Source: an uncultured Polaromonas sp. (lineage in GTDB: Bacteria; Pseudomonadota; Gammaproteobacteria; Burkholderiales; Burkholderiaceae_C). Taken from it: 64,000 nt of DNA. Each line of letters starts with the position of its first letter. The stretch's first letter is position 1. Below, in pieces: positions 9,284-17,117 of the stretch. The stretch spans positions 148,031 to 212,030 of the forward strand of contig CALMEI010000039.1 in the NCBI GenBank assembly GCA_937863225.1, in the 5' to 3' direction. The notes beneath the pieces were generated by a model. That model worked only from the letters and a program-made list of their open reading frames with translations. It was not told the origin of the DNA and searched no databases. The translations under genes were made by a program, and so were the position numbers.

Positions 9284-10314
9284 CGTAAGTTTATTGTTGG
9301 ATACAACTTTCGGTTGCGTGCCATGAGACGTGTTAGCCCTAGCAGCGCGTCGATATTCGGTGTTGCAAGGTTTAAGTGCTGACCAATTTCACGGACCGAT
9401 GCGACCAATGCATCAAGTTCAATTGGGCGGCCGGCTTCGACGTCTTGCAACATTGACGTTTTGAATGAACCTAGGCTGCGGGTAATGGCGTGTCTGTCTT
9501 CGGGCATTTGTGCAATGTCACAACCAATGCGTTTACCGATTGCTTGTGCTTCCAACATGACAGCACTGCAAAAGTTGCGTACCAGTGGGTCATCTAAAAT
9601 TTGGTCGCAGGGAGCGCCTGTGAGTGCTGAAACGGGGTTCATGGTCATATTGCCCCACAGCTTAAACCAAATTTCTTGTTGTATGCACTGGGCTTGTTTC
9701 ACGTCAAATCCCGCTTGTTCCAATAAGCGGGCTACCTCTTGCACACGTGGACTGGTACCACCTGCAGGTTCACCTATGATGATTTGGTTGTTTTTGATGC
9801 GTTCAACACGACCAGGCTTTGGGGCTGCAGCACTGACATGCACGACACAACCCAAGACGTGGTGCGTGGGTAAAGCGGCTGCTGTGATGCCGCCGGGGTC
9901 TACCGTTTGCAGTTGTAGACCCGCACAGTCACCCCCCATACCATCAAAAAACCACCATGGTACGCCATTCATAGCCACCAGCACTACCGTGTTGGGCCCA
10001 AGCAGAGGGCGTATTTGTTGCGCCACCTGGGGCATGGCAGGTCCTTTGACAGACACTATCACTAAATCTTGCGGACCTAAGTTGTGGGCATTGTCACTGC
10101 AATGTATGGCTGATGGCGCGACGCGCTGTTCAGCGCCTTGTGCATCGACCCAAGATAGCCCTTGTGATTGCAAGGCGGTCAAGGTTGCACCCCGTGCCAA
10201 TGCCGAAAGTTCAATAGTGCCGGGCGCAAGGCGTGAAGCCAACCAAGCTGCAAACACACCACCCACCGCGCCCACACCTACAACGGTCACTTTGCGAATG
10301 GCAGGGAAGCTCAT
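9280..10314 (-). CDS. 2-dehydropantoate 2-reductase family protein (PanE/ApbA)
   Basis: 344 residues with an N-terminal Rossmann motif [16 protein letters not shown] and a C-terminal ketopantoate reductase helical domain ([21 protein letters not shown] holds the conserved Lys and Asn region). The family reduces 2-oxo acids with NADPH; ketopantoate for pantothenate is the classic substrate. Here it sits inside the hpa operon with four-base overlaps on both sides, so it may act on a 2-oxo acid of aromatic breakdown rather than in vitamin synthesis. That is inference. Confidence 0.8.
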   Translation of the reverse strand: MSFPAIRKVTVVGVGAVGGVFAAWLASRLAPGTIELSALARGATLTALQSQGLSWVDAQGAEQRVAPSAIHCSDNAHNLGPQDLVIVSVKGPAMPQVAQQIRPLLGPNTVVLVAMNGVPWWFFDGMGGDCAGLQLQTVDPGGITAAALPTHHVLGCVVHVSAAAPKPGRVERIKNNQIIIGEPAGGTSPRVQEVARLLEQAGFDVKQAQCIQQEIWFKLWGNMTMNPVSALTGAPCDQILDDPLVRNFCSAVMLEAQAIGKRIGCDIAQMPEDRHAITRSLGSFKTSMLQDVEAGRPIELDALVASVREIGQHLNLATPNIDALLGLTRLMARNRKLYPTINLR

Positions 10315-11072
10315 GCGCGGTACCCAGGGTCGAGTCGGTCAATCATTCGCTGCATGGCGGCAAACGAGTCTTCACCGTATCCGAATTTTGGATTGAAATT
10401 GAGCGAGTCGCGCACGCAGCCCTCTTTGGCCGCAAGCGAGATGGGTTGCAATTCACCCAGCCCCTGGGATGCCACTTGAATTTCACAGGCGCGCTGCACC
10501 AACCACATCAGGTTGAATGCCTGCGCCAGAGTTTTGCCAATGACAACGGGGCCATGGTTGCGTAACAGCAATACCTGTTTGCCTGCAGCGCTGGCCAGAA
10601 TGCGCGCGCCTTCTTCACGGTGCACCGTGATGCCTTCAAAGTCGTGGTAGGCCACCTGTCCCCACAGTTGTGCCGCGTAGAAGTTGGTAAACGACATGCC
10701 TTCTTTGAGGCAGCACACAGCCATGGTGGGCGTGGTGTGCACGTGCATGACACAGTGCATTTCTGGCAGCGTGGCGTGGATGGCGCCGTGGAAAGTAAAG
10801 CCCGCCGGGTTGATGGGCCAATTGCTGTCGCCAATGATATTGCCCTCAACGTCAACCTTTACCAAGTTGGAGGCAGTGACCTCGGTGTAGTGCAGACCAA
10901 AAGGGTTGATCAGAAAATGGGCATCTGGTCCCGGTACGCGCAGCGAGATGTGGTTGTAGATCAGCTCAGCCCAGCCCAGTTGCGCAAAGATGCGGTAGCA
11001 GGCCGCCAGTTTGACACGGGCCAGCCATTCGGGTTCGGCATATCGCTTGGGTCGCAAAAAGGCTTCGGACAT
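10311..11072 (-). CDS. Class II aldolase/adducin family protein
   Basis: 253 residues from the ATG at 11072, which has AGGAG seven to eight bases upstream; an in-frame ATG further up (11102) lacks this. Seen: YNHISLRVPG, NPFGLHYTEVTASNLVKVD, FHGAIHATLPEMHCVMHVHTTPTMA with the metal-binding His pair, and LLRNHGPVVIG with the third His. Zinc-dependent aldolases and epimerases of this fold act on phosphosugars, but relatives occur in aromatic pathways. Its role in an hpa operon is unknown to me. It overlaps the reductase gene downstream by four bases. Confidence 0.8.
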   Translation of the reverse strand: MSEAFLRPKRYAEPEWLARVKLAACYRIFAQLGWAELIYNHISLRVPGPDAHFLINPFGLHYTEVTASNLVKVDVEGNIIGDSNWPINPAGFTFHGAIHATLPEMHCVMHVHTTPTMAVCCLKEGMSFTNFYAAQLWGQVAYHDFEGITVHREEGARILASAAGKQVLLLRNHGPVVIGKTLAQAFNLMWLVQRACEIQVASQGLGELQPISLAAKEGCVRDSLNFNPKFGYGEDSFAAMQRMIDRLDPGYRA

Positions 11073-11111
11073 GATGTTCTCCTGGATGCTAGAAAAGGTC
11101 ACTGTCTTGTA

Positions 11112-11927
11112 TCAGACAAAGCGGAACTTGAGTGTACCCAAGGGGCCGTAATCGGCCTCAAAGAGGTCGCCCTGTTTGGCTGCCACAGGCCGGGTGAATG
11201 AGCCTGCCAAGACCACATGGCCGGCCTGCAGTGTCTCACCCCAAGGCGCCAATTTGTTGGCCAACCAAGCAATCCCAATGGCCGGATCACCCTGCACCCC
11301 TGCAGCCAGCCCGGTCTCTTCGACGGCGCCGTTCTGGTGCAGAATGGCACCGCACCAGGCGCGGTCAACAGCGCGTGGCGCTACCCGCTTGCCGCCGATC
11401 ACAATGCCAGCATTGGCCGCGTTGTCGCTGATGGTGTCAAACACTTTGCGCATCACTTTGGTATGGCGATCAAACTGCTCAATGCGGGAGTCAATGATTT
11501 CAATGGCGGGCGTGATGTAGTCTGTGGCATCCAGTACTTGCTCCACCGTCCCATTCGGACCTTGGAGCGGTGCTTTCAAAATGAAGGCCAGCTCCACTTC
11601 CACACGCGGTGCAATGAATTGCGTGAGTGGAATATCCAGCACCTGTCCGGGTGTGCAGTCGTAGCGCATGTAGTCCAGCAAGGTGCCGTAGTCCGGCTCG
11701 TCAATCTGGCTGCTAATCTGCATGGCGCGGCTGGTCAAACCGATTTTGTGGCCAATGACTTTGGCGCCGCTTTGTACCTGCAATGCCACCCAGGCACGAC
11801 CCACGCGATAGCCGTCTTCAATGGTCATCTGGGGGTAGCGCTTGGAAAAATGTTCCACGGCCACCCGAGCGTTCTTGGATTGCTGCAGTTCAGCAGCGAG
11901 TTGTTGAATCAGTACATCATCAAGCAT
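11112..11927 (-). CDS. hpaH: 2-oxo-hept-4-ene-1,7-dioate hydratase (HpaH)
   Basis: 271 residues of the fumarylacetoacetase-fold hydratase group (MhpD/HpaH). Seen: GHKIGLTSRAMQ, EPDYGTLLDYM, a metal-binding ExE region in APRVEVELAFILK, and PAIEIIDSRI. It adds water to 2-oxohept-4-ene-1,7-dioate to give the substrate of HpaI. It lies 39 bases ahead of the class II aldolase start and nine bases after hpaF. Confidence 0.92.
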   Translation of the reverse strand: MLDDVLIQQLAAELQQSKNARVAVEHFSKRYPQMTIEDGYRVGRAWVALQVQSGAKVIGHKIGLTSRAMQISSQIDEPDYGTLLDYMRYDCTPGQVLDIPLTQFIAPRVEVELAFILKAPLQGPNGTVEQVLDATDYITPAIEIIDSRIEQFDRHTKVMRKVFDTISDNAANAGIVIGGKRVAPRAVDRAWCGAILHQNGAVEETGLAAGVQGDPAIGIAWLANKLAPWGETLQAGHVVLAGSFTRPVAAKQGDLFEADYGPLGTLKFRFV

Positions 11928-11936
11928 GGGTGCTCT

Positions 11937-12407
11937 TTAGGGAAGTTTGTTGAAAAGCGGGTGCAGTGAACTGTTCTTGGCGTCGAACACTTCAGGGCCT
12001 TCGTCGATCTGCAAAGTAATCCCGATGGGTCGCTTTGTCAATTGGTCTGCCAGATGCACCTTGGTACAGGTTTCCAGTGCCGCACCGACGCGAGCATGCA
12101 CCTCGGCGCTACGGCCTCGACCCATGCGCAGATTCAGGTACACAAAGGCATAGCCGGCATGGTCACCACTGTAGCCCGCCGCAAGTCCTGCAGAACCACC
12201 ATGCTCACCACCATCGGCTACTGCAAAGTGGGCCGCTGGGTAAGCCAATACGCGTACGCCACCTTTGGGAAACACAGGTTTATCCGCTTCATCGCGCTGG
12301 GCAATCATGGTGTCCGCCAATGCGCGACACAGTGCAGTCATGTCGCAGCCGCCCTGTGCAGGTGGGTGGTCCAGATTGGGGGTGTAGAGAATAACAAGAT
12401 GGGGCAT
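11937..12407 (-). CDS. hpaF: 5-carboxymethyl-2-hydroxymuconate isomerase (HpaF)
   Basis: 156 residues of the tautomerase superfamily, with Pro2 directly after the initiator Met, which becomes the catalytic N-terminal proline. The C-terminal LTKRPIGITLQIDEGPEVFDAKNSSLHPLF matches CHM isomerases. It isomerises 5-carboxymethyl-2-hydroxymuconate. The protein is roughly 30 residues longer than the E. coli isomerase; the extra length is a glycine-rich insert around DGGEHGGSAGLAAGYSGDHA (about residues 65-84). Confidence 0.85.
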   Translation of the reverse strand: MPHLVILYTPNLDHPPAQGGCDMTALCRALADTMIAQRDEADKPVFPKGGVRVLAYPAAHFAVADGGEHGGSAGLAAGYSGDHAGYAFVYLNLRMGRGRSAEVHARVGAALETCTKVHLADQLTKRPIGITLQIDEGPEVFDAKNSSLHPLFNKLP

Positions 12408-12437
12408 GGTGTTGTCTTGTGGAGAAGGCCGGTCAAT

Positions 12438-13364
12438 CTACAGTCGACTGCTCACAGCGGTGTAACCATCTGCCGTTGATGCCTGTGCTGCAGGGATATC
12501 GCGCCCGGTCACCGGCGTCACCGGGAACACGGCGTTGATCTGGCCCGTGCCGGATGCGCCAAAGTACGGCGTGATGACTTCAGCCTTGCCATCGTATTCG
12601 CTCCAGCCCAAGGCACCCAGCATCATGGCGGTGTCGTGCATGAAGCCTTCGCCGTGGCCCTTGGCCGCGTATTCAGGCAGCATGCCGCAAAAGTCTTTCC
12701 ATTGCCCGGTTTCCCACATCTCCACAACGCGGTGGTCCAGCTGTTCCAGAAACGGGCTCCAGACTTTGAAGGCAAATTCGGGTGCCAGTCCGTTTTGTGC
12801 AAAGCGGTGGCTTAGAGAGCCACTCGCCAAAAACGCCACCGTACCGTCGTAATGGTCTTCCACGGCTTTGCGCATGGCCCAGCCGAGTCGTGCGCTGTCA
12901 TTCAGGTAGTGCACAGTACACAAAGCAGAAACTGAAATTGACTTGAAGTGCTGATCGGCATTCATGTAGCGCATGGGTACCAGCGTGCCGTATTCAGGGT
13001 CCAGCGTCGTGGCGTGGTGGGCCAACGTTTCCACACCATGTTCCGTACACACTTTGGCCAGCAGCTGGCCCAGCTTTGGGTTGCCTGGGCACGCAAAAGG
13101 CATGTTGGCAATGAAGTGCGGCAATTCATTGCTGGTGTAGTTGCCCTTGAAATGCGGGGCGCAGTTGACATGGTAATTGGCGTTGACGAGCCAATGGGTA
13201 TCAAACACCACAATGGTGTCCACACCCAGTTCGCGGCAGCGGCGGCTGATTTCCCGGTGGCCGTCAATGGCATCCTGACGCGTGCCCTTGCGGGGTCCAT
13301 CTAGTTCACTCAAATACATCGAAGGTACGTGGGTGATTTTTCCGACCAGTGCGAGCTTCCCCAT
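12438..13364 (-). CDS. hpaD: 3,4-dihydroxyphenylacetate 2,3-dioxygenase (HpaD, class III extradiol)
   Basis: 308 residues. The N-terminus MGKLALVGKITHVPSMYLS and GVDTIVVFDTHWLVN are nearly the E. coli HpaD pattern; His12 and His57 are the expected iron ligands. LASGSLSHRF, LPEYA and ASGTGQINAVFP also match. It opens the ring of homoprotocatechuate at the 2,3 position. The C-terminus is about 25 residues longer than in E. coli. It lies ten bases downstream of hpaE. Confidence 0.95.
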   Translation of the reverse strand: MGKLALVGKITHVPSMYLSELDGPRKGTRQDAIDGHREISRRCRELGVDTIVVFDTHWLVNANYHVNCAPHFKGNYTSNELPHFIANMPFACPGNPKLGQLLAKVCTEHGVETLAHHATTLDPEYGTLVPMRYMNADQHFKSISVSALCTVHYLNDSARLGWAMRKAVEDHYDGTVAFLASGSLSHRFAQNGLAPEFAFKVWSPFLEQLDHRVVEMWETGQWKDFCGMLPEYAAKGHGEGFMHDTAMMLGALGWSEYDGKAEVITPYFGASGTGQINAVFPVTPVTGRDIPAAQASTADGYTAVSSRL

Positions 13365-13374
13365 GCCGTTCTCC

Positions 13375-14832
13375 TTAAATGCCCCAATGCGGGATGTGGT
13401 GTGAACCTAAGGACACGGCAATGTTCTTGGGTTCCAGAAATACTTCGTAGCTCCAGGTGCCGCCCTCGCGGCCAGTGCCACTGGCCTTGGTGCCGCCAAA
13501 AGGCTGGCGCAGGTCGCGCACGTTCTGGCTGTTGACGAAGCACATGCCGGCCTCTACCGCGGCGGCCACACGGTGGGCCTTGCCAAGGTTTTCGGTCCAG
13601 ACATAGCTCGACAACCCATACTGGATGTCGTTAGCCTGGCGGATGGCATCCGCCTCATCAGTGAAGGGAATCAGGCAAGCTACGGGACCAAAAATTTCTT
13701 CTTGGGCAATGCGCATGCGGTTGTCCACATCGGCAAACACGGTAGGGCGCACAAAGTTGCCTTTTTGCAGGTGACCGGGCAGATCGGGTGTCTCCAGGCC
13801 ACCGCACAGCAGCGATGCGCCCTCTTTGCTGCCCAACTCAATGTAGCTGCGCACCTTGGCCAGATGGCCTTGGCTGATCATGGGGCCAATGATGGTTTTT
13901 TCGTCCAGCGGATCGCCCACGGTGATGCGCTTGGCGCGGTCGGTGAACTTGGTTGCAAAGTCGGCATAAATGCTCTTTTGCACCAGTATGCGGCTCCCTG
14001 CGGTGCAGCGCTCGCCGTTGTTGCTGAAGATCATGAAGATGGCCGCATCGAGAGCGCGAGCCAGATCGGCATCATCAAAGATGACGAATGGGCTCTTGCC
14101 ACCCAACTCCATGCTGAACTTTTTTAAACCTGCGGACTGCACAATGCGATTGCCGGTGGCGGTGGATCCGGTGAATAAAATCGCGCGCACATCGGGGTGC
14201 GAACACAGGGGTTCACCCGTCTCTTTGCCGTAGCCATGCACCACATTGAGAACACCTGCCGGTACGCCCGCCTCGAGCGCCAGCTCGCCCAGTCGTGCAG
14301 CTGTCAAAGGTGAGAGTTCACTCATCTTCAGCACGGCCGTGTTGCCGAAAGCCAGGCAGGGCGCCACTTTCCAGGTCGATGTCATGAACGGCACGTTCCA
14401 CGGACTGATTAGAGCGCACACACCGACTGGGTGAAACAGCGTGTAGTTCAGGTGCGTGGGCGTGGGGTAGGTGTGACCATCGACCCGCGTGCACATTTCG
14501 GCAAAGTAGGAAAAGTTGTCAGCCGCACGGGGTACCAGTTGTTTGCCAGTCTGGCCTATGGTCTGGCCGGTGTCTTTCGTCTCTGTCTGCGCAATATCGG
14601 GCACATGCTTGGCAATCAGTTCGCCCAGGGTGCGCATGATTTTGGCGCGCTCGGTTGCAGGCCGGCCAGCCCAGGCGGGAAAAGCATCTTTGGCGGCCTG
14701 CACCGCAGCATTGACGTCAGTGGCAGTGCCGCTGGCGACTTCGGCCAGCACATCTTGCGTGGCCGGGTTGACCGTCTCGAAATAGTGGCTGCCTGCGACA
14801 GACTTGCCGTTGATCAGGTGATCGATACGCAT
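13375..14832 (-). CDS. hpaE: 5-carboxymethyl-2-hydroxymuconate semialdehyde dehydrogenase (HpaE)
   Basis: 485 residues of the aldehyde dehydrogenase superfamily: NPAT near the N-terminus, the cofactor-site PWNVPF, FTGSTATG, the general base in MELGGKSPF and the nucleophile Cys in GERCTAGSR. It oxidises the ring-cleavage semialdehyde with NAD. The two neighbours (hpaG2 upstream by 17 bases, hpaD downstream by 10) fix the substrate assignment. The reading frame is intact. Confidence 0.93.
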   Translation of the reverse strand: MRIDHLINGKSVAGSHYFETVNPATQDVLAEVASGTATDVNAAVQAAKDAFPAWAGRPATERAKIMRTLGELIAKHVPDIAQTETKDTGQTIGQTGKQLVPRAADNFSYFAEMCTRVDGHTYPTPTHLNYTLFHPVGVCALISPWNVPFMTSTWKVAPCLAFGNTAVLKMSELSPLTAARLGELALEAGVPAGVLNVVHGYGKETGEPLCSHPDVRAILFTGSTATGNRIVQSAGLKKFSMELGGKSPFVIFDDADLARALDAAIFMIFSNNGERCTAGSRILVQKSIYADFATKFTDRAKRITVGDPLDEKTIIGPMISQGHLAKVRSYIELGSKEGASLLCGGLETPDLPGHLQKGNFVRPTVFADVDNRMRIAQEEIFGPVACLIPFTDEADAIRQANDIQYGLSSYVWTENLGKAHRVAAAVEAGMCFVNSQNVRDLRQPFGGTKASGTGREGGTWSYEVFLEPKNIAVSLGSHHIPHWGI

Positions 14833-14849
14833 GGTGGTTTCTTTCTCAA

Positions 14850-15617
14850 TTAGCGGTTGAAAGTGGCGTCACTGACGATGGTGTTGACCAGGCGGCCGAT
14901 CCCGTCAATTTCTGTCACGACTTCATCGCCGACATTGACGTTCACCACGCCGTCGGGCGTACCAGTCAAGATGACGTCACCGGGCGACAAGGTCATAAAG
15001 CTGCTGAGATATTCAATCAGCGTGGGAATGTTGGAGATCAAGTCCCGGGTGTTGCCCTGCTGCGTGACCTTGCCATTGACCAAGGTGCGCAGTGCCAGGG
15101 CGTGTGGATCGGGCACATCGGCAGCATCCACCAACCAGGGGCCAAGCACAGTGCTACCATCGCGGTTTTTAACCCGCAGGTTGGGCCGGTAGTAATTTTC
15201 CAGGTAGTCGCGGATGGCGTAGTCGTTGGCCACGGTGTAGCCCTTCACATACTGCATGGCTTCCTCGCGCTTCACGTTCTTCGCGGTGCGTCCGACCACC
15301 ACCGCCAGCTCGCACTCGTAGTGCATGAAAACCACGTTCTCGGGGCGCCTTGTTTGGGCGCGGTGACCAATCAAAGAGCTGCTGCTTTTCAGAAAAGCCA
15401 AGGGTTCATCCTGTGACGTGACGGTGAGTTCTTTGGAGAGTTCTTTGACATGGTCGGCGTAGTTGAGACCCAATGCAATGATGGTACCAACCTCGAAGGG
15501 GGGAAGCCACACAACAGCGTCTTCCGAGAGCACGCGCCCATCGGCCAACTGCAACCCGGCCGGGTGCTTACAGGCATGGTGGATGGCGCCGCCGTAAGCA
15601 ACTCTTGCGCGTTTCAT
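14850..15617 (-). CDS. hpaG2: Homoprotocatechuate degradation decarboxylase/isomerase, C-terminal-half subunit (HpaG2)
   Basis: 255 residues of the fumarylacetoacetate hydrolase fold: IALGLNYADHVKE, FMHYECELAVVVG with the metal-binding ExE, GYTVANDYAIRD, PGDVILTGTPDGV. In E. coli HpaG is one protein of two tandem FAH-like halves; here they are separate genes, as in many betaproteobacteria. Together they decarboxylate 5-oxo-pent-3-ene-1,2,5-tricarboxylate and isomerise the product. Its start overlaps the stop of hpaG1 by four bases. Confidence 0.9.
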   Translation of the reverse strand: MKRARVAYGGAIHHACKHPAGLQLADGRVLSEDAVVWLPPFEVGTIIALGLNYADHVKELSKELTVTSQDEPLAFLKSSSSLIGHRAQTRRPENVVFMHYECELAVVVGRTAKNVKREEAMQYVKGYTVANDYAIRDYLENYYRPNLRVKNRDGSTVLGPWLVDAADVPDPHALALRTLVNGKVTQQGNTRDLISNIPTLIEYLSSFMTLSPGDVILTGTPDGVVNVNVGDEVVTEIDGIGRLVNTIVSDATFNR

Positions 15618-16297
15618 GCCATCACCTCCGCAGCCAAGACGTTCTCAAGCTGGCCGATACCATCCACGGTGATGGTGACCCGCTGACCCGCACGTGCCCG
15701 CGGGCTGCCGGCGGCTACGCCTATACTCAGAATGCCGCCCGGGCGCAGGGTCATGAAGTCGGTGCCATCGGCCAGCAGCTGCGCAACCGGACGGATTAGT
15801 CCTGTAGTGCTGCTGCGCTGTACAACCTCGCCGTCCAGTGCAACAGTAATTTCGACCGCATTCGGGTTGGCTAACGCTTCGCGGGGTACTGCGATTGGTC
15901 CTATCGGGCAGAAAGTGTCTCGGCATTTGAATCGCATAGAAGGCCGGTAATATGACGCATGCGGCACGCTGATGTCGTTGACGATGGTGTAGCCCGCCAC
16001 AAAGTTCATTGCATCCGCAACACTCACTTTGCAGGCGGTACGGCCTATCACAACACCCAACGCAGCGCCGATTTCCAGCTCAGGCGCATCTGCAGGGACT
16101 ACCACCACATCTTCATGTCCGACCCAAGTGTTGCGTGGCTTGATATACAACACCGGCGCAACTGGCGGTACTTTATATGGCACGGTATTCACTTGAGCCC
16201 CAAGCGCTGCAAGAGCATCACGGTGGTTCAACAAGGTGCCGTATACGGTGCGGTACTGTTTATGCGTTAATAAGGAAATTAAATTCAGGTTCAACAT
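15614..16297 (-). CDS. hpaG1: Homoprotocatechuate degradation decarboxylase/isomerase, N-terminal-half subunit (HpaG1)
   Basis: 227 residues. From YGTLLNHRDAL onward it aligns with the N-terminal half of E. coli HpaG: YIKPRNTWVGHED, ELEIGAALGVVIGRTA, GYTIVNDISVPHASYYRP and RCRDTFCPIGPIA equivalents are visible (here KCRDTFCPIG). The first 16 residues (MLNLNLISLLTHKQYR) are extra and no clear ribosome-binding site precedes the ATG, so the true start is uncertain. It is the first gene of the operon; the 206-base spacer to hpaR holds an 18-bp palindrome. Confidence 0.88.
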   Translation of the reverse strand: MLNLNLISLLTHKQYRTVYGTLLNHRDALAALGAQVNTVPYKVPPVAPVLYIKPRNTWVGHEDVVVVPADAPELEIGAALGVVIGRTACKVSVADAMNFVAGYTIVNDISVPHASYYRPSMRFKCRDTFCPIGPIAVPREALANPNAVEITVALDGEVVQRSSTTGLIRPVAQLLADGTDFMTLRPGGILSIGVAAGSPRARAGQRVTITVDGIGQLENVLAAEVMA

Positions 16298-16361
16298 ACC
16301 ATTGCAATAGGGTTGAAGTTTATTGTTTTTTAGTACTTGTTGTATGATGTCGTCTATTAAA

Positions 16362-16379
16362 TCACTAATATATTAGTGA
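16362..16379. promoter_or_regulatory. Perfect 18-bp palindrome, candidate HpaR operator
   Basis: TCACTAATATATTAGTGA is a perfect inverted repeat in the spacer between divergent hpaG1 and hpaR, 65 bases from hpaG1 and 124 from hpaR. MarR-family dimers bind palindromes of this size, so it is the best candidate for HpaR control of both units. Confidence 0.7.
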
Positions 16380-16503
16380 GTCAAATAATTTGTATTTAGA
16401 AATGTACTTGTGACTACTGCTTCACCGCATTGCGCTGGTGAAAGGTGATATTTTCTTTGAACTGATTATCAATATTCACATTTTTGTAAGGATCTAAATC
16501 AGC

Positions 16504-16965
16504 ATGGTTGCAACATTTAGGCACCGAAATTTGCCGCAACTGCTACTTCAGTCGCGTGAAGAGTTGATGCAGCGATTTCGACCACTGCTCAACAAAAATG
16601 GTATCTCAGAACAACAGTGGCGGATTGTTCGTGCTTTATTGGATGCTGGTGAACTCGAACCGCGTCAATTAGGCGAAATGTGCTTGATTTCAAGCCCCAG
16701 CATTGCAGGTGTACTGACTCGTATGGAGGACTCAGGGTTGATTGAACGTCAGCGTATGCCGCATGATCAACGTCGAGTCAAAGTCACCTTAACGGTAAAA
16801 GCGAAAAAACTGGCAAAAAACTTAACGCCTCACATTGAACAACAATATCAGGCGTTGGAAAAGACACTGGGGATTCAGCAGCTGCAAAGTGTTTATGACG
16901 CTTTAGACACTTTGTTGAAGAATATGGAAAATTTAAATGAAAAAAGCCCCGACGATTGCTCGTAA
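16504..16965 (+). CDS. hpaR: MarR-family repressor of homoprotocatechuate degradation (HpaR)
   Basis: 153 residues. The winged-helix core is seen in ISEQQWRIVRALLDAG, LGEMCLISSPSIAGVLTRMEDSGLIERQ (helix-turn-helix) and the wing PHDQRRVKVTLT, typical of MarR proteins and close to the HpaR/HpcR type. In enteric bacteria HpaR represses the meta operon and is released by aromatic ligands. It is divergent from hpaG1. The last codons overlap a hairpin that on the other strand terminates tRNA-Asn. Confidence 0.9.
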   Translation: MVATFRHRNLPQLLLQSREELMQRFRPLLNKNGISEQQWRIVRALLDAGELEPRQLGEMCLISSPSIAGVLTRMEDSGLIERQRMPHDQRRVKVTLTVKAKKLAKNLTPHIEQQYQALEKTLGIQQLQSVYDALDTLLKNMENLNEKSPDDCS

Positions 16966-16971
16966 GGGCTT
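16944..16971 (-). terminator. Intrinsic terminator for tRNA-Asn, inside hpaR 3' end
   Basis: On the minus strand AAGCCC pairs with GGGCTT; an inner ACGA/TCGT stem is capped by a GCAA tetraloop, and six T residues follow. It lies just beyond the tRNA 3' end. On the plus strand the hairpin spans the last hpaR codons and the stop. Confidence 0.8.
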
Positions 16972-16989
16972 GATTTTGTTTGAAATTCT

Positions 16990-17065
16990 TGGCTCCTCAA
17001 CCTGGGCTCGAACCAGGGACCTACGGATTAACAGTCCGGCGCTCTACCAACTGAGCTATTGAGGA
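16990..17065 (-). tRNA. tRNA-Asn (GTT)
   Basis: A 76-base cloverleaf on the minus strand: acceptor TCCTCAA pairs with TTGAGGA, the D arm contains AGCTCAGTTGGTAGAGC, the anticodon loop is CTGTTAA with GTT, the T arm holds GGTTCGAGCCC, and CCA is encoded. A terminator hairpin follows. Confidence 0.97.
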
Positions 17066-17117
17066 ATAAGCCTTAAATTATAGCCTGATTTTGCTTGTCT
17101 TTTTCGATTTTTACACG

